Part shown: positions 13,101-27,100 of the stretch, piece after piece
How positions within the stretch are numbered: position 1 is the first letter of the stretch
Layout: each line of letters starts with the position of its first letter
Source: Astropecten irregularis
Taxonomy: Eukaryota; Echinodermata; Asteroidea; Paxillosida; Astropectinidae
Assembly (NCBI GenBank): GCA_963971285.1
Contig: OZ020247.1
Span: forward strand, 7,894,614-7,958,613
DNA: 64,000 nucleotides
Direction of reading: 5' to 3'
Made by a program: the position numbers and the translations under genes
The notes under the pieces: model-generated
Told to the model about the DNA's origin: nothing
What the model saw: only the letters and a program-made list of their open reading frames with translations
Databases searched by the model: none

Positions 13101-16100
13101 CGATCTTTGAAATCTGCCTGCTCATTTCTGGGTCAAACTCGGGAAAAACAAAATTACACGTGTCTTTTTATTTTCAGTGTAGATCATATATCTGAATTTT
13201 TTAACCTGAAGTCGCCCTGCTTAGCGAAATCTGCAATGTTTTACAAATCATGCAATACCGGTTAACACTGTATGTGTATTTTATATGGCAGCACGCAGTC
13301 TAATCCTATATTTTGATCACGATCTTTGGAATCTGCCTGCTCATTTCTGGGGAAAATTGAGGTAAAACAAAATTACACGTGTCTTTTTATTTTCAGTGTA
13401 GATCATACATCTGAATTTTTGAACCTGAAGTCGCCCTGCTTAGCGAAATCTGCAATGTTTTACAAATCACGTTATTACATGCTACACTGTATGTGTATTA
13501 TATGTGACAGCGCGCTGTCCAATCCTATATTTTGAACACGATCTTTGAAATTTGCCTGCTCATTTCTGGGTCAAACTCGGGAAAAACAAAATAACACGTG
13601 TCTTTTTATTTTCAGTGTAGATCATATATCTGAATTTTTTAACCTGAAGTCGCCCTGCTTAGCGAAATCTGCAATGTTTTACAAATCATGCATTACCGGT
13701 TAACACTGTATGTGTATTATATGGCAGCACGCAGTCTAATCCTATATTTTGATCACGATCTTTGGAATCTGCCTGCTCATTTCTGGGGAAAATTTATGTA
13801 AAACAAAATTACACGTGTCTTTTTATTTTCAGTGTAGATCATACATCTGAATTCTTGAACCTGAAGTCGCCCTGCTTAGCGAAATCTGCAATGTTTTACA
13901 AATCACGTTATGACATGCTACACTGTATGTGTATTATATTTGACAGCGCGCTGTCCAATCCTATATTTTGAACACGATCTTTGAAATCTGCCTGCTCATT
14001 TCTGGGTCAATCTCAGGAAAAACAAAATTACACATGTCTTTTTATTTTCAGTTTAGATCATATATCTGAATTTTTGAACCTGAAGTCGCCCTGCTTAGCG
14101 AAATCTGCAATGTTTTACAAATCATGCAATACCGGTTTACACTGTATGTGTATTATATATGGCAGCACGCAGTCTAATCCTATATTTTGAACACGATCTT
14201 TGGAATCTGCCTGCTCATTTCTGGTCAAAATGTAGGTAAAACAAAATTACACGTATCTTTTTATTTTCAGTGTAGATCATATATCTGAATTTTTGAACCT
14301 GAAGTCGCCCTGCTTAGCGAAATCTGCAATGTTTTACAAATCACGTTATGACGTGCTACACTGTATGTGTATTATATATGACAGCGCGCTGTCCAATCCT
14401 ATATTTTGAACACGATCTTTGAAATCTGCCTGCTCATTTCTGGGTCAAACTCAGGAAAAACAAAATTACACTTGTCTTTTTATTTTCAGTGTAGATCATA
14501 TATCTGAATTTTTGAACCTGAAGTCGCCCTGCTTAGCGAAATCTGCAATGTTTTACAAATCACGTTATTACATGCTACACTGTATGTGTATTATATGTGA
14601 CAGCGCTCGGTCCAATCCTATATTTTGAACACGATCTTTGAAATCTGCCTGCTCATTTCTGGGTCAAACTCGGGAAAAACAAAATAACACGTGTCTTTTT
14701 ATTTTCAGTGTAGATCATATATCTGAATTTTTGAACCTGAAGTCGCCCTGCTTAGCGAAATCTGCAATGTTTTACAAATCACGTTATTACATGCTACACT
14801 GTATGTGTATTATATGTGACAGCGCGCTGTCCAATCCTATATTTTGAACACGATCTTTGAAATCTGCCTGCTCATTTCTGGGTCAAACTCGGGAAAAACT
14901 AAATTACACGTGTCTTTTTATTTTCAGTGTATATCATATATCTGAATTTTTGAACCTGAAGTCGCCCTGCTTAGCGAAATCTGCAATGTTTTACAAATCA
15001 TGCAATACCGGTTAACACTGTATGTGTATTTTATATGGCAGCACGCAGTCTAATCCTATATTTTGATCACGATCTTTGGAATCTGCCTGCTCATTTCTGG
15101 GGAAAATTGAGGTAAAACAAAATTACACGTGTCTTTTTATTTTCAGTGTAGATCGTACATCTGAATTTTTGAACCTGAAGTCGCCCTGCTTAGCGAAATC
15201 TGCAATGTTTTACAAATCACGTTATTACATGTTACACTGTATGTGTATTATATGTGACAGCGCGCTGTCCAATCCTATATTTTGAACACGATCTTTGAAA
15301 TTTGCCTGCTCATTTCTGGGTCAAACTCGGGAAAAACAAAATAACACGTGTCTTTTTATTTTCAGTGTAGATCATATATCTGAATTTTTTAACCTGAAGT
15401 CGCCCTGCTTAGCGAAATCTGCAATGTTTTACAAATCATGCATTACCGGTTAACACTGTATGTGTATTATATGGCAGCACGCAGTCTAATCCTATATTTT
15501 GATCACGATCTTTGGAATCTGCCTGCTCATTTCTGGGGAAAATTTATGTAAAACAAAATTACACGTGTCTTTTTATTTTCAGTGTAGATCATACATCTGA
15601 ATTCTTGAACCTGAAGTCGCCCTGCTTAGCGAAATCTGCAATGTTTTACAAATCACGTTATGACATGCTACACTGTATGTGTATTATATTTGACAGCGCG
15701 CTGTCCAATCCTATATTTTGAACACGATCTTTGAAATCTGCCTGCTCATTTCTGGGTCAATCTCGGGAAAAACAAAATTACACGTGTCTTTTTATTTTCA
15801 GTGTAGATCATATATCTGAATTTTTGAACCTGAAGTCGCCCTGCTTAGCGAAATCTGCAATGGTTTACAAATCATGCAATACCGGTTTACACTGTATGTG
15901 TATTATATATGGCAGCACGCAGTCTAATCCTATATTTTGAACACGATCTTTGGAATCTGCCTGCTCATTTCTGGTCAAAATGTAGGTAAAACAAAATTAC
16001 ACGTATCTTTTTATTTTCAGTGTAGATCATATATCTGAATTTTTGAACCTGAAGTCGCCCTGCTTAGCGAAATCTGCAATGTTTTACAAATCACGTTATT

Positions 16101-18135
16101 ACATGCTACACTGTATGTGTATTATATGTGACAGCGCTCGGTCCAATCCTATATTTTGAACACGATCTTTGAAATCTGCCTGCTCATTTCTGGGTCAAAC
16201 TCGGGAAAAACAAAATAACACGTGTCTTTTTATTTTCAGTGTAGATCATATATCTGAATTTTTGAACCTGAAGTCGCCCTGCTTAGCGAAATCTGCAATG
16301 TTTTACAAATCACGTTATTACATGCTACACTGTATGTGTATTATATGTGACAGCGCGCTGTCCAATCCTATATTTTGAACACGATCTTTGAAATCTGCCT
16401 GCTCATTTCTGGGTCAAACTCGGGAAAAACAAAATAACACGTGTCTTTTTATTTTCAGTGTAGATCATATATCTGAATTTTTTAACCTGAAGTCGCCCTG
16501 CTTAGCGAAATCTGCAATGTTTTACAAATCATGCAATACCGGTTAACACTGTATGTGTATTATATGGCAGCACGCAGTCTAATCCTATATTTTGATCACG
16601 ATCTTTGGAATCTGCCTGCTCATTTCTGGGGAAAATTCATGTAAAACAAAATTACACGTGTCTTTTTATTTTCAGTGTAGATCATACATCTGAATTCTTG
16701 AACCTGAAGTCGCCCTGCTTAGCGAAATCTGCAATGTTTTACAAATCACGTTATGACATGCTACACTGTATGTGTATTATATTTGACAGCGCGCTGTCCA
16801 ATCCTATATTTTGAACACGATCTTTGAAATCTGCCTGCTCATTTCTGGGTCAAACTCGGGAAAAACTAAATTACACGTGTCTTTTTATTTTCAGTGTATA
16901 TCATATATCTGAATTTTTGAACCTGAAGTCGCCCTGCTTAGCGAAATCTGCAATGTTTTACAAATCATGCAATACCGGTTAACACTGTATGTGTATTTTA
17001 TATGGCAGCACGCAGTCTAATCCTATATTTTGATCACGATCTTTGGAATCTGCCTGCTCATTTCTGGGGAAAATTGAGGTAAAACAAAATTACACGTGTC
17101 TTTTTATTTTCAGTGTAGATCGTACATCTGAATTTTTGAACCTGAAGTCGCCCTGCTTAGCGAAATCTGCAATGTTTTACAAATCACGTTATTACATGCT
17201 ACACTGTATGTGTATTATATGTGACAGCGCGCTGTCCAATCCTATATTTTGAACACGATCTTTGAAATTTGCCTGCTCATTTCTGGGTCAAACTCGGGAA
17301 AAACAAAATAACACGTGTCTTTTTATTTTCAGTGTAGATCATATATCTGAATTTTTTAACCTGAAGTCGCCCTGCTTAGCGAAATCTGCAATGTTTTACA
17401 AATCATGCATTACCGGTTAACACTGTATGTGTATTATATGGCAGCACGCAGTCTAATCCTATATTTTGATCACGATCTTTGGAATCTGCCTGCTCATTTC
17501 TGGGGAAAATTTATGTAAAACAAAATTACACGTGTCTTTTTATTTTCAGTGTAGATCATACATCTGAATTCTTGAACCTGAAGTCGCCCTGCTTAGCGAA
17601 ATCTGCAATGTTTTACAAATCACGTTATGACATGCTACACTGTATGTGTATTATATTTGACAGCGCGCTGTCCAATCCTATATTTTGAACACGATCTTTG
17701 AAATCTGCCTGCTCATTTCTGGGTCAATCTCGGGAAAAACAAAATTACACGTGTCTTTTTATTTTCAGTGTAGATCATATATCTGAATTTTTGAACCTGA
17801 AGTCGCCCTGCTTAGCGAAATCTGCAATGTTTTACAAATCATGCAATACCGGTTTACACTGTATGTGTATTATATATGGCAGCACGCAGTCTAATCCTAT
17901 ATTTTGAACACGATCTTTGGAATCTGCCTGCTCATTTCTGGTCAAAATGTAGGTAAAACAAAATTACACGTATCTTTTTATTTTCAGTGTAGATCATATA
18001 TCTGAATTTTTGAACCTGAAGTCGCCCTGCTTAGCGAAATCTGCAATGTTTTACAAATCACGTTATGACGTGCTACACTGTATGTGTATTATATATGACA
18101 GCGCGCTGTCCAATCCTATATTTTGAACACGATCT
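7200..18135 (+). repeat. Satellite zone 2: 12-monomer HOR, 2,622 bp, with shortened variants
   Basis: Distinct monomers recur at exactly 2,622 bp: 7,425/10,047, 7,863/10,485, 8,299/10,921, 8,518/11,140, 8,956/11,578, 9,175/11,797 and 9,394/12,016. Private changes travel with them: AAATTGAGGTAAAAC, GGGTCAATCTCGGG, AAAATGTAGGTAAAAC, and AGCGCTCGGTCC at 9,361 and 11,983. Further right the same set returns at 2,841 bp (one extra monomer), then at 1,750 bp (13,326 to 15,076) and 1,967 bp (15,076 to 17,043). This is the pattern expected from unequal exchange within one HOR family. Confidence 0.9.
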
Positions 18136-21100
18136 TTGAAATCTGCCTGCTCATTTCTGGGTCAAACTCAGGAAAAACAAAATTACACTTGTCTTTTTAT
18201 TTTCAGTGTAGATCATATATCTGAATTTTTTAACCTGAAGTCGCCCTGCTTAGCGAAATCTGCAATGTTTTACAAATCATGTTATGACGTGCTACACTGT
18301 ATGTGTATTATATATGACAGCGCGCTGTCCAATCCTATATATTGAATACGATCTTTGAAATCTGCCTGCTCATTTCTGGGTCAAACTCGGGAAAAACAAA
18401 ATTACACGTGTCTTTTTATTTTCAGTGTAGATCATATATCTGAATTTTTTAACCTGAAGTCGCCCTGCTTAGCGAAATCTGCAATGTTTTACAAATCACG
18501 TTATGACGTGTTACACTGTATGTGTATTTTATATGACAGCGCGCTGTCCAATCCTATATTTTGAATACGATCTTTGAAATCTGCCTGCTCATTTCTGGGT
18601 CAAACTCAGGAAAAACAAAATTACACTTGTCTTTTTATTTTCAGTGTAGATCATATATCTGAATTTTTTAACCTGAAGTCGCCCTGCTTAGCGAAATCTG
18701 CAATGTTTTACAAATCACGTTATGACGTGTTACACTGTATGTGTATTTTATATGACAGCGCGCTGTCCAATCCTATATTTTGAATACGATCTTTAAAATC
18801 TGCCTGCTCATTTCTGGGGCAAACTCAGGAAAAACAATATAACAGGTGTCTTTTTTTTTTAGGTCCAGATCATAGATCTGAATTTTTGAACCTGAAGTTG
18901 CCCTGCTTAGCGAAATTTGTTATGATGTATATATCATATTTTGACGTTCTACACTGTATGTGTATTATATATATATGGCAGCGCGCGGTCAAATCCTATA
19001 TTTTGAATACATCTTTGGAATCTGCCTGCTCATTTCCGGGGCAAACTCAGGAAAAACAAAATTACTCGTGTCTTTTTATTTTCAGTCTAGATCATAGATC
19101 TGAATTTTTGACCCTGAAGTCGCCCTGCTCAGCGAAATCTGCAATGTTTTACAAATCACGTTATTACATGCTACACTGTATGTGTATTATATGTGACAGC
19201 GCGCTGTCCAATCCTATATTTTGAACACGATCTTTGAAATCTGCCTGCTCATTTCTGGGTCAAACTCGGATTTTTTAACCTGAAGTCGCCCTGCTTAACG
19301 AAATCTGCAATGTTTTACAAATCACGTTATGACGTGCTACACTGTATGTGTATTATATATGACAGCGCGCTGTCCAATCCTATATATTGAATACGATCTT
19401 TGAAATCTGCCTGCTCATTTCTGGGTCAAACTCGGGAAAAACAAAATTACACGTGTCTTTTTATTTTCAGTGTAGATCATATATCTGAATTTTTTAACCT
19501 GAAGTCGCCCTGCTTAGCGAAATCTGCAATGTTTTACAAATCACGTTATGACGTGTTACACTGTATGTGTATTTTATATAACAGCGCGCTGTCCAATCCT
19601 ATATTTTGAATACGATCTTTGAAATCTGCCTGCTCATTTCTGGGTCAAACTCAGGAAAAACAAAATTACACTTGTCTTTTTATTTTCAGTGTAGATCATA
19701 TATCTGAATTTTTTAACCTGAAGTCGCCCTGCTTAGCGAAATCTGCAATGTTTTACAAATCACGTTATTACATGCTACACTGTATGTGTATTATATGTGA
19801 CAGCGCTCGGTCCAATCCTATATTTTGAACACGATCTTTGAAATCTGCCTGCTCATTTCTGGGTCAAACTCGGGAAAAACAAAATAACACGTGTCTTTTT
19901 ATTTTCAGTGTAGATCATATATCTGAATTTTTGAACCTGAAGTCGCCCTGCTTAGCGAAATCTGCAATGTTTTACAAATCACGTTATTACATGCTACACT
20001 GTATGTGTATTATATGTGACAGCGCGCTGTCCAATCCTATATTTTGAACACGATCTTTGAAATCTGCCTGCTCATTTCTGGGTCAAACTCGGGAAAAACA
20101 AAATAACACGTGTCTTTTTATTTTCAGTGTAGATCATATATCTGAATTTTTTAACCTGAAGTCGCCCTGCTTAGCGAAATCTGCAATGTTTTACAAATCA
20201 TGCAATACCGGTTAACACTGTATGTGTATTATATGGCAGCACGCAGTCTAATCCTATATTTTGATCACGATCTTTGGAATCTGCCTGCTCATTTCTGGGG
20301 AAAATTCATGTAAAACAAAATTACACGTGTCTTTTTATTTTCAGTGTAGATCATACATCTGAATTCTTGAACCTGAAGTCGCCCTGCTTAGCGAAATCTG
20401 CAATGTTTTACAAATCACGTTATGACATGCTACACTGTATGTGTATTATATTTGACAGCGCGCTGTCCAATCCTATATTTTGAACACGATCTTTGAAATC
20501 TGCCTGCTCATTTCTGGGTCAAACTCGGGAAAAACAAAATTACACGTGTCTTTTTATTTTCAGTGTATATCATATATCTGAATTTTTGAACCTGAAGTCG
20601 CCCTGCTTAGCGAAATCTGCAATGTTTTACAAATCATGCAATACCGGTTAACACTGTATGTGTATTTTATATGGCAGCACGCAGTCTAATCCTATATTTT
20701 GATCACGATCTTTGGAATCTGCCTGCTCATTTCTGGGGAAAATTGAGGTAAAACAAAATTACACGTGTCTTTTTATTTTCAGTGTAGATCATACATCTGA
20801 ATTTTTGAACCTGAAGTCGCCCTGCTTAGCGAAATCTGCAATGTTTTACAAATCACGTTATTACATGCTACACTGTATGGGTATTATATGTGACAGCGCG
20901 CTGTCCAATCCTATATTTTGAACACGATCTTTGAAATTTGCCTGCTCATTTCTGGGTCAAACTCGGGAAAAACAAAATAACACGTGTCTTTTTATTTTCA
21001 GTGTAGATCATACATCTGAATTCTTGAACCTGAAGTCGCCCTGCTTAGCGAAATCTGCAATGTTTTACAAATCACGTTATGACATGCTACACTGTATGTG

Positions 21101-24100
21101 TATTATATTTGACAGCGCGCTGTCCAATCCTATATTTTGAACACGATCTTTGAAATCTGCCTGCTCATTTCTGGGTCAATCTCGGGAAAAACAAAATTAC
21201 ACGTGTCTTTTTATTTTCAGTGTAGATCATATATCTGAATTTTTGAACCTGAAGTCGCCCTGCTTAGCGAAATCTGCAATGTTTTACAAATCATGCAATA
21301 CCGGTTTACACTGTATGTGTATTATATATGGCAGCACGCAGTCTAATCCTATATTTTGAACACGATCTTTGGAATCTGCCTGCTCATTTCTGGTCAAAAT
21401 GTAGGTAAAACAAAATTACACGTATCTTTTTATTTTCAGTGTAGATCATATATCTGAATTTTTTAACCTGAAGTCGCCCTGCTTAGCGAAATCTGCAATG
21501 TTTTACAAATCACGTTATGACGTGTTACACTGTATGTGTATTTTATATGACAGCGCGCTGTCCAATCCTATATTTTGAATACGATCTTTGAAATCTGCCT
21601 GCTCATTTCTGGGTCAAACTCAGGAAAAACAAAATTACACTTGTCTTTTTATATTCAGTGTAGATCATATATCTGAATTTTTTAACCTGAAGTCGCCCTG
21701 CTTAGCGAAATCTGCAATGTTTTACAAATCATGCATTACCGGTTAACACTGTATGTGTATTATATGGCAGCACGCAGTCTAATCCTATATTTTGATCACG
21801 ATCTTTGGAATCTGCCTGCTCATTTCTGGGGAAAATTTATGTAAAACAAAATTACACGTGTCTTTTTATTTTCAGTGTAGATCATACATCTGAATTCTTG
21901 AACCTGAAGTCGCCCTGCTTAGCGAAATCTGCAATGTTTTACAAATCACGTTATGACATGCTACACTGTATGTGTATTATATTTGACAGCGCGCTGTCCA
22001 ATCCTATATTTTGAACACGATCTTTGAAATCTGCCTGCTCATTTCTGGGTCAATCTCGGGAAAAACAAAATTACACGTGTCTTTTTATTTTCAGTGTAGA
22101 TCATATATCTGAATTTTTGAACCTGAAGTCGCCCTGCTTAGCGAAATCTGCAATGTTTTACAAATCATGCAATACCGGTTTACACTGTATGTGTATTATA
22201 TATGGCAGCACGCAGTCTAATCCTATATTTTGAACACGATCTTTGGAATCTGCCTGCTCATTTCTGGTCAAAATGTAGGTAAAACAAAATTACACGTATC
22301 TTTTTATTTTCAGTGTAGATCATATATCTGAATTTTTTAACCTGAAGTCGCCCTGCTTAGCGAAATCTGCAATGTTTTACAAATCACGTTATGACGTGTT
22401 ACACTGTATGTGTATTTTATATGACAGCGCGCTGTCCAATCCTATATTTTGAATACGATCTTTGAAATCTGCCTGCTCATTTCTGGGTCAAACTCAGGAA
22501 AAACAAAATTACACTTGTCTTTTTATATTCAGTGTAGATCATATATCTGAATTTTTTAACCTGAAGTCGCCCTGCTTAGCGAAATCTGCAATGTTTTACA
22601 AATCACGTTATGACGTGTTACACTGTATGTGTATTTTATATGACACCGCGCTGTCCAATCCTATATTTTGAATACGATCTTTAAAATCTGCCTGCTCATT
22701 TCTGGGGCAAACTCAGGAAAAACAATATAACAGGTGTCTTTTTTTTTTAGGTCCAGATCATAGATCTGAATTTTTGAACCTGAAGTTGCCCTGCTTAGCG
22801 AAATTTGTTATGATGTATATATCATATTTTGACGTTCTACACTGTATGTGTATTATATATATATGGCAGCGCGCGGTCAAATCCTATATTTTGAATACGA
22901 TCTTTGGAATCTGCCTGCTCATTTCCGGGGCAAACTCAGGAAAAACAAAATTACACGTGTCTTTTTATTTTCAGTCTAGATCATAGATCTGAATTTTTGA
23001 CCCTGAAGTCGCCCTGCTTAGCGAAATCTGCAATGTTTTACAAATCACGTTATTACATGCTACACTGTATGTGTATTATATGTGACAGCGCGCTGTCCAA
23101 TCCTATATTTTGAACACGATCTTTGAAATCTGCCTGCTCATTTCTGGGTCAAACTCGGATTTTTTAACCTGAAGTCGCCCTACTTAGCGAAATCTGCAAT
23201 GTTTTACAAATCACGTTATGACGTGCTACACTGTATGTGTATTATATATGACAGCGCGCTGTCCAATCCTATATATTGAATACGATCTTTGAAATCTGCC
23301 TGCTCATTTCTGGGTCAAACTCGGGAAAAACAAAATTACACGTGTCTTTTTATTTTCAGTGTAGATCATATATCTGAATTTTTTAACCTGAAGTCGCCCT
23401 GCTTAGCGAAATCTGCAATGTTTTACAAATCACGTTATGACGTGTTACACTGTATGTGTATTTTATATAACAGCGCGCTGTCCAATCCTATATTTTGAAT
23501 ACGATCTTTGAAATCTGCCTGCTCATTTCTGGGTCAAACTCAGGAAAAACAAAATTACACTTGTCTTTTTATTTTCAGTGTAGATCATATATCTGAATTT
23601 TTTAACCTGAAGTCGCCCTGCTTAGCGAAATCTGCAATGTTTTACAAATCACGTTATGACGTGTTACACTGTATGTGTATTTTATATGACAGCGCGCTGT
23701 CCAATCCTATATTTTGAATACGATCTTTAAAATCTGCCTGCTCATTTCTGGGGCAAACTCAGGAAAAACAATATAACAGGTGTCTTTTTTTTTTAGGTCC
23801 AGATCATAGATCTGAATTTTTGAACCTGAAGTTGCCCTGCTTAGCGAAATTTGTTATGATGTATATATCATATTTTGACGTTCTACACTGTATGTGTATT
23901 ATATATATATGGCAGCGCGCGGTCAAATCCTATATTTTGAATACGATCTTTGGAATCTGCCTGCTCATTTCCGGGGCAAACTCAGGAAAAACAAAATTAC
24001 ACGTGTTTTTTTATTTTCAGTCTAGATCATAGATCTGAATTTTTGACCCTGAAGTCGCCCTGCTTAGCGAAATCTGCAATGTTTTACAAATCACGTTATT

Positions 24101-27100
24101 ACATGCTACACTGTATGTGTATTATATGTGACAGCGCGCTGTCCAATCCTATATTTTGAACACGATCTTTGAAATCTGCCTGCTCATTTCTGGGTCAAAC
24201 CCGGATTTTATAACCTGAAGTCGCCCTGCTTAGCGAAATCTGCAATGTTTTACAAATCATGTTATGACGTGCTACACTGTATGTGTATTATATATGACAG
24301 CGCGCTGTCCAATCCTATATATTGAATACGATCTTTAAAATCTGCCTGCTCATTTCTGGGTCAAACTCGGGAAAAACAAAATTACACGTGTCTTTTTATT
24401 TTCAGTGTAGATCATATATCTGAATTTTTTAACCTGAAGTCGCCCTGCTTAGCGAAATCTGCAATGTTTTACAAATCACGTTATGACGTGTTACACTGTA
24501 TGTGTATTTTATATGACAGCGCGCTGTCCAATCCTATATTTTGAATACGATCTTTGAAATCTGCCTGCTCATTTCTGGGTCAAACTCAGGAAAAACAAAA
24601 TTACACTTGTCTTTTTATTTTCAGTGTAGATCATATATCTGAATTTTTTAACCTGAAGTCGCCCTGCTTAGCGAAATCTGCAATGTTTTACAAATCACGT
24701 TATGACGTGTTACACTGTATGTGTTTTTTATATGACAGCGCGCTGTCCAATCCTATATTTTGAATACGATCTTTGAAATCTGCCTGCTCATTTCTGGGGC
24801 AAACTCAGGAAAAACAATATAACAGGTGTCTTTTTTTTTAGGTCCAGATCATAGATCTGAATTTTTTAACCTGAAGTCGCCCTGCTTAGCGAAATCTGCA
24901 ATGTTTTACAAATCACGTTATGACGTGCTACACTGTATGTGTATTATATATGACAGCGCGCTGTCCAATCCTATATATTGAATACGATCTTTGAAATCTG
25001 CCTGCTCATTTCTGGGTCAAACTCGGGAAAAACAAAATTACACGTGTCTTTTTATTTTCAGTGTAGATCATATATCTGAATTTTTTAACCTGAAGTCGCC
25101 CTGCTTAGCGAAATCTGCAATGTTTTACAAATCACGTTATGACGTGTTACACTGTATGTGTATTTTATATAACAGCGCGCTGTCCAATCCTATATTTTGA
25201 ATACGATCTTTGAAATCTGCCTGCTCATTTCTGGGTCAAACTCAGGAAAAACAAAATTACACTTGTCTTTTTATTTTCAGTGTAGATCATATATCTGAAT
25301 TTTTGAACCTGAAGTCGCCCTGCTTAGCGAAATCTGCAATGTTTTACAAATCACGTTATTACATGCTACACTGTATGTGTATTATATGTGACAGCGCTCG
25401 GTCCAATCCTATATTTTGAACACGATCTTTGAAATCTGCCTGCTCATTTCTGGGTCAAACTCGGGAAAAACAAAATAACACGTGTCTTTTTATTTTCAGT
25501 GTAGATCATATATCTGAATTTTTGAACCTGAAGTCGCCCTGCTTAGCGAAATCTGCAATGTTTTACAAATCACGTTATTACATGCTACACTGTATGTGTA
25601 TTATATGTGACAGCGCGCTGTCCAATCCTATATTTTGAACACGATCTTTGAAATCTGCCTGCTCATTTCTGGGTCAAACTCGGGAAAAACAAAATAACAC
25701 GTGTCTTTTTATTTTCAGTGTAGATCATATATCTGAATTTTTTAACCTGAAGTCGCCCTGCTTAGCGAAATCTGCAATGTTTTACAAATCATGCAATACC
25801 GGTTAACACTGTATGTGTATTATATGGCAGCACGCAGTCTAATCCTATATTTTGATCACGATCTTTGGAATCTGCCTGCTCATTTCTGGGGAAAATTCAT
25901 GTAAAACAAAATTACACGTGTCTTTTTATTTTCAGTGTAGATCATACATCTGAATTCTTGAACCTGAAGTCGCCCTGCTTAGCGAAATCTGCAATGTTTT
26001 ACAAATCACGTTATGACATGCTACACTGTATGTGTATTATATTTGACAGCGCGCTGTCCAATCCTATATTTTGAACACGATCTTTGAAATCTGCCTGCTC
26101 ATTTCTGGGTCAAACTCGGGAAAAACAAAATTACACGTGTCTTTTTATTTTCAGTGTATATCATATATCTGAATTTTTGAACCTGAAGTCGCCCTGCTTA
26201 GCGAAATCTGCAATGTTTTACAAATCATGCAATACCGGTTAACACTGTATGTGTATTTTATATGGCAGCACGCAGTCTAATCCTATATTTTGATCACGAT
26301 CTTTGGAATCTGCCTGCTCATTTCTGGGGAAAATTGAGGTAAAACAAAATTACACGTGTCTTTTTATTTTCAGTGTAGATCATACATCTGAATTTTTGAA
26401 CCTGAAGTCGCCCTGCTTAGCGAAATCTGCAATGTTTTACAAATCACGTTATTACATGCTACACTGTATGTGTATTATATGTGACAGCGCGCTGTCCAAT
26501 CCTATATTTTGAACACGATCTTTGAAATTTGCCTGCTCATTTCTGGGTCAAACTCGGGAAAAACAAAATAACACGTGTCTTTTTATTTTCAGTGTAGATC
26601 ATATATCTGAATTTTTTAACCTGAAGTCGCCCTGCTTAGCGAAATCTGCAATGTTTTACAAATCACGTTATGACGTGTTACACTGTATGTGTATTTTATA
26701 TGACAGCGCGCTGTCCAATCCTATATTTTGAATACGATCTTTAAAATCTGCCTGCTCATTTCTGGGGCAAACTCAGGAAAAACAATATAACAGGTGTCTT
26801 TTTTTTTTAGGTCCAGATCATAGATCTGAATTTTTGAACCTGAAGTTGCCCTGCTTAGCGAAATTTGTTATGATGTATATATCATATTTTGACGTTCTAC
26901 ACTGTATGTGTATTATATATATATGGCAGCGCGCGGTCAAATCCTATATTTTGAATACGATCTTTGGAATCTGCCTGCTCATTTCCGGGGCAAACTCAGG
27001 AAAAACAAAATTACACGTGTCTTTTTATTTTCAGTCTAGATCATAGATCTGAATTTTTGACCCTGAAGTCGCCCTGCTTAGCGAAATCTGCAATGTTTTA

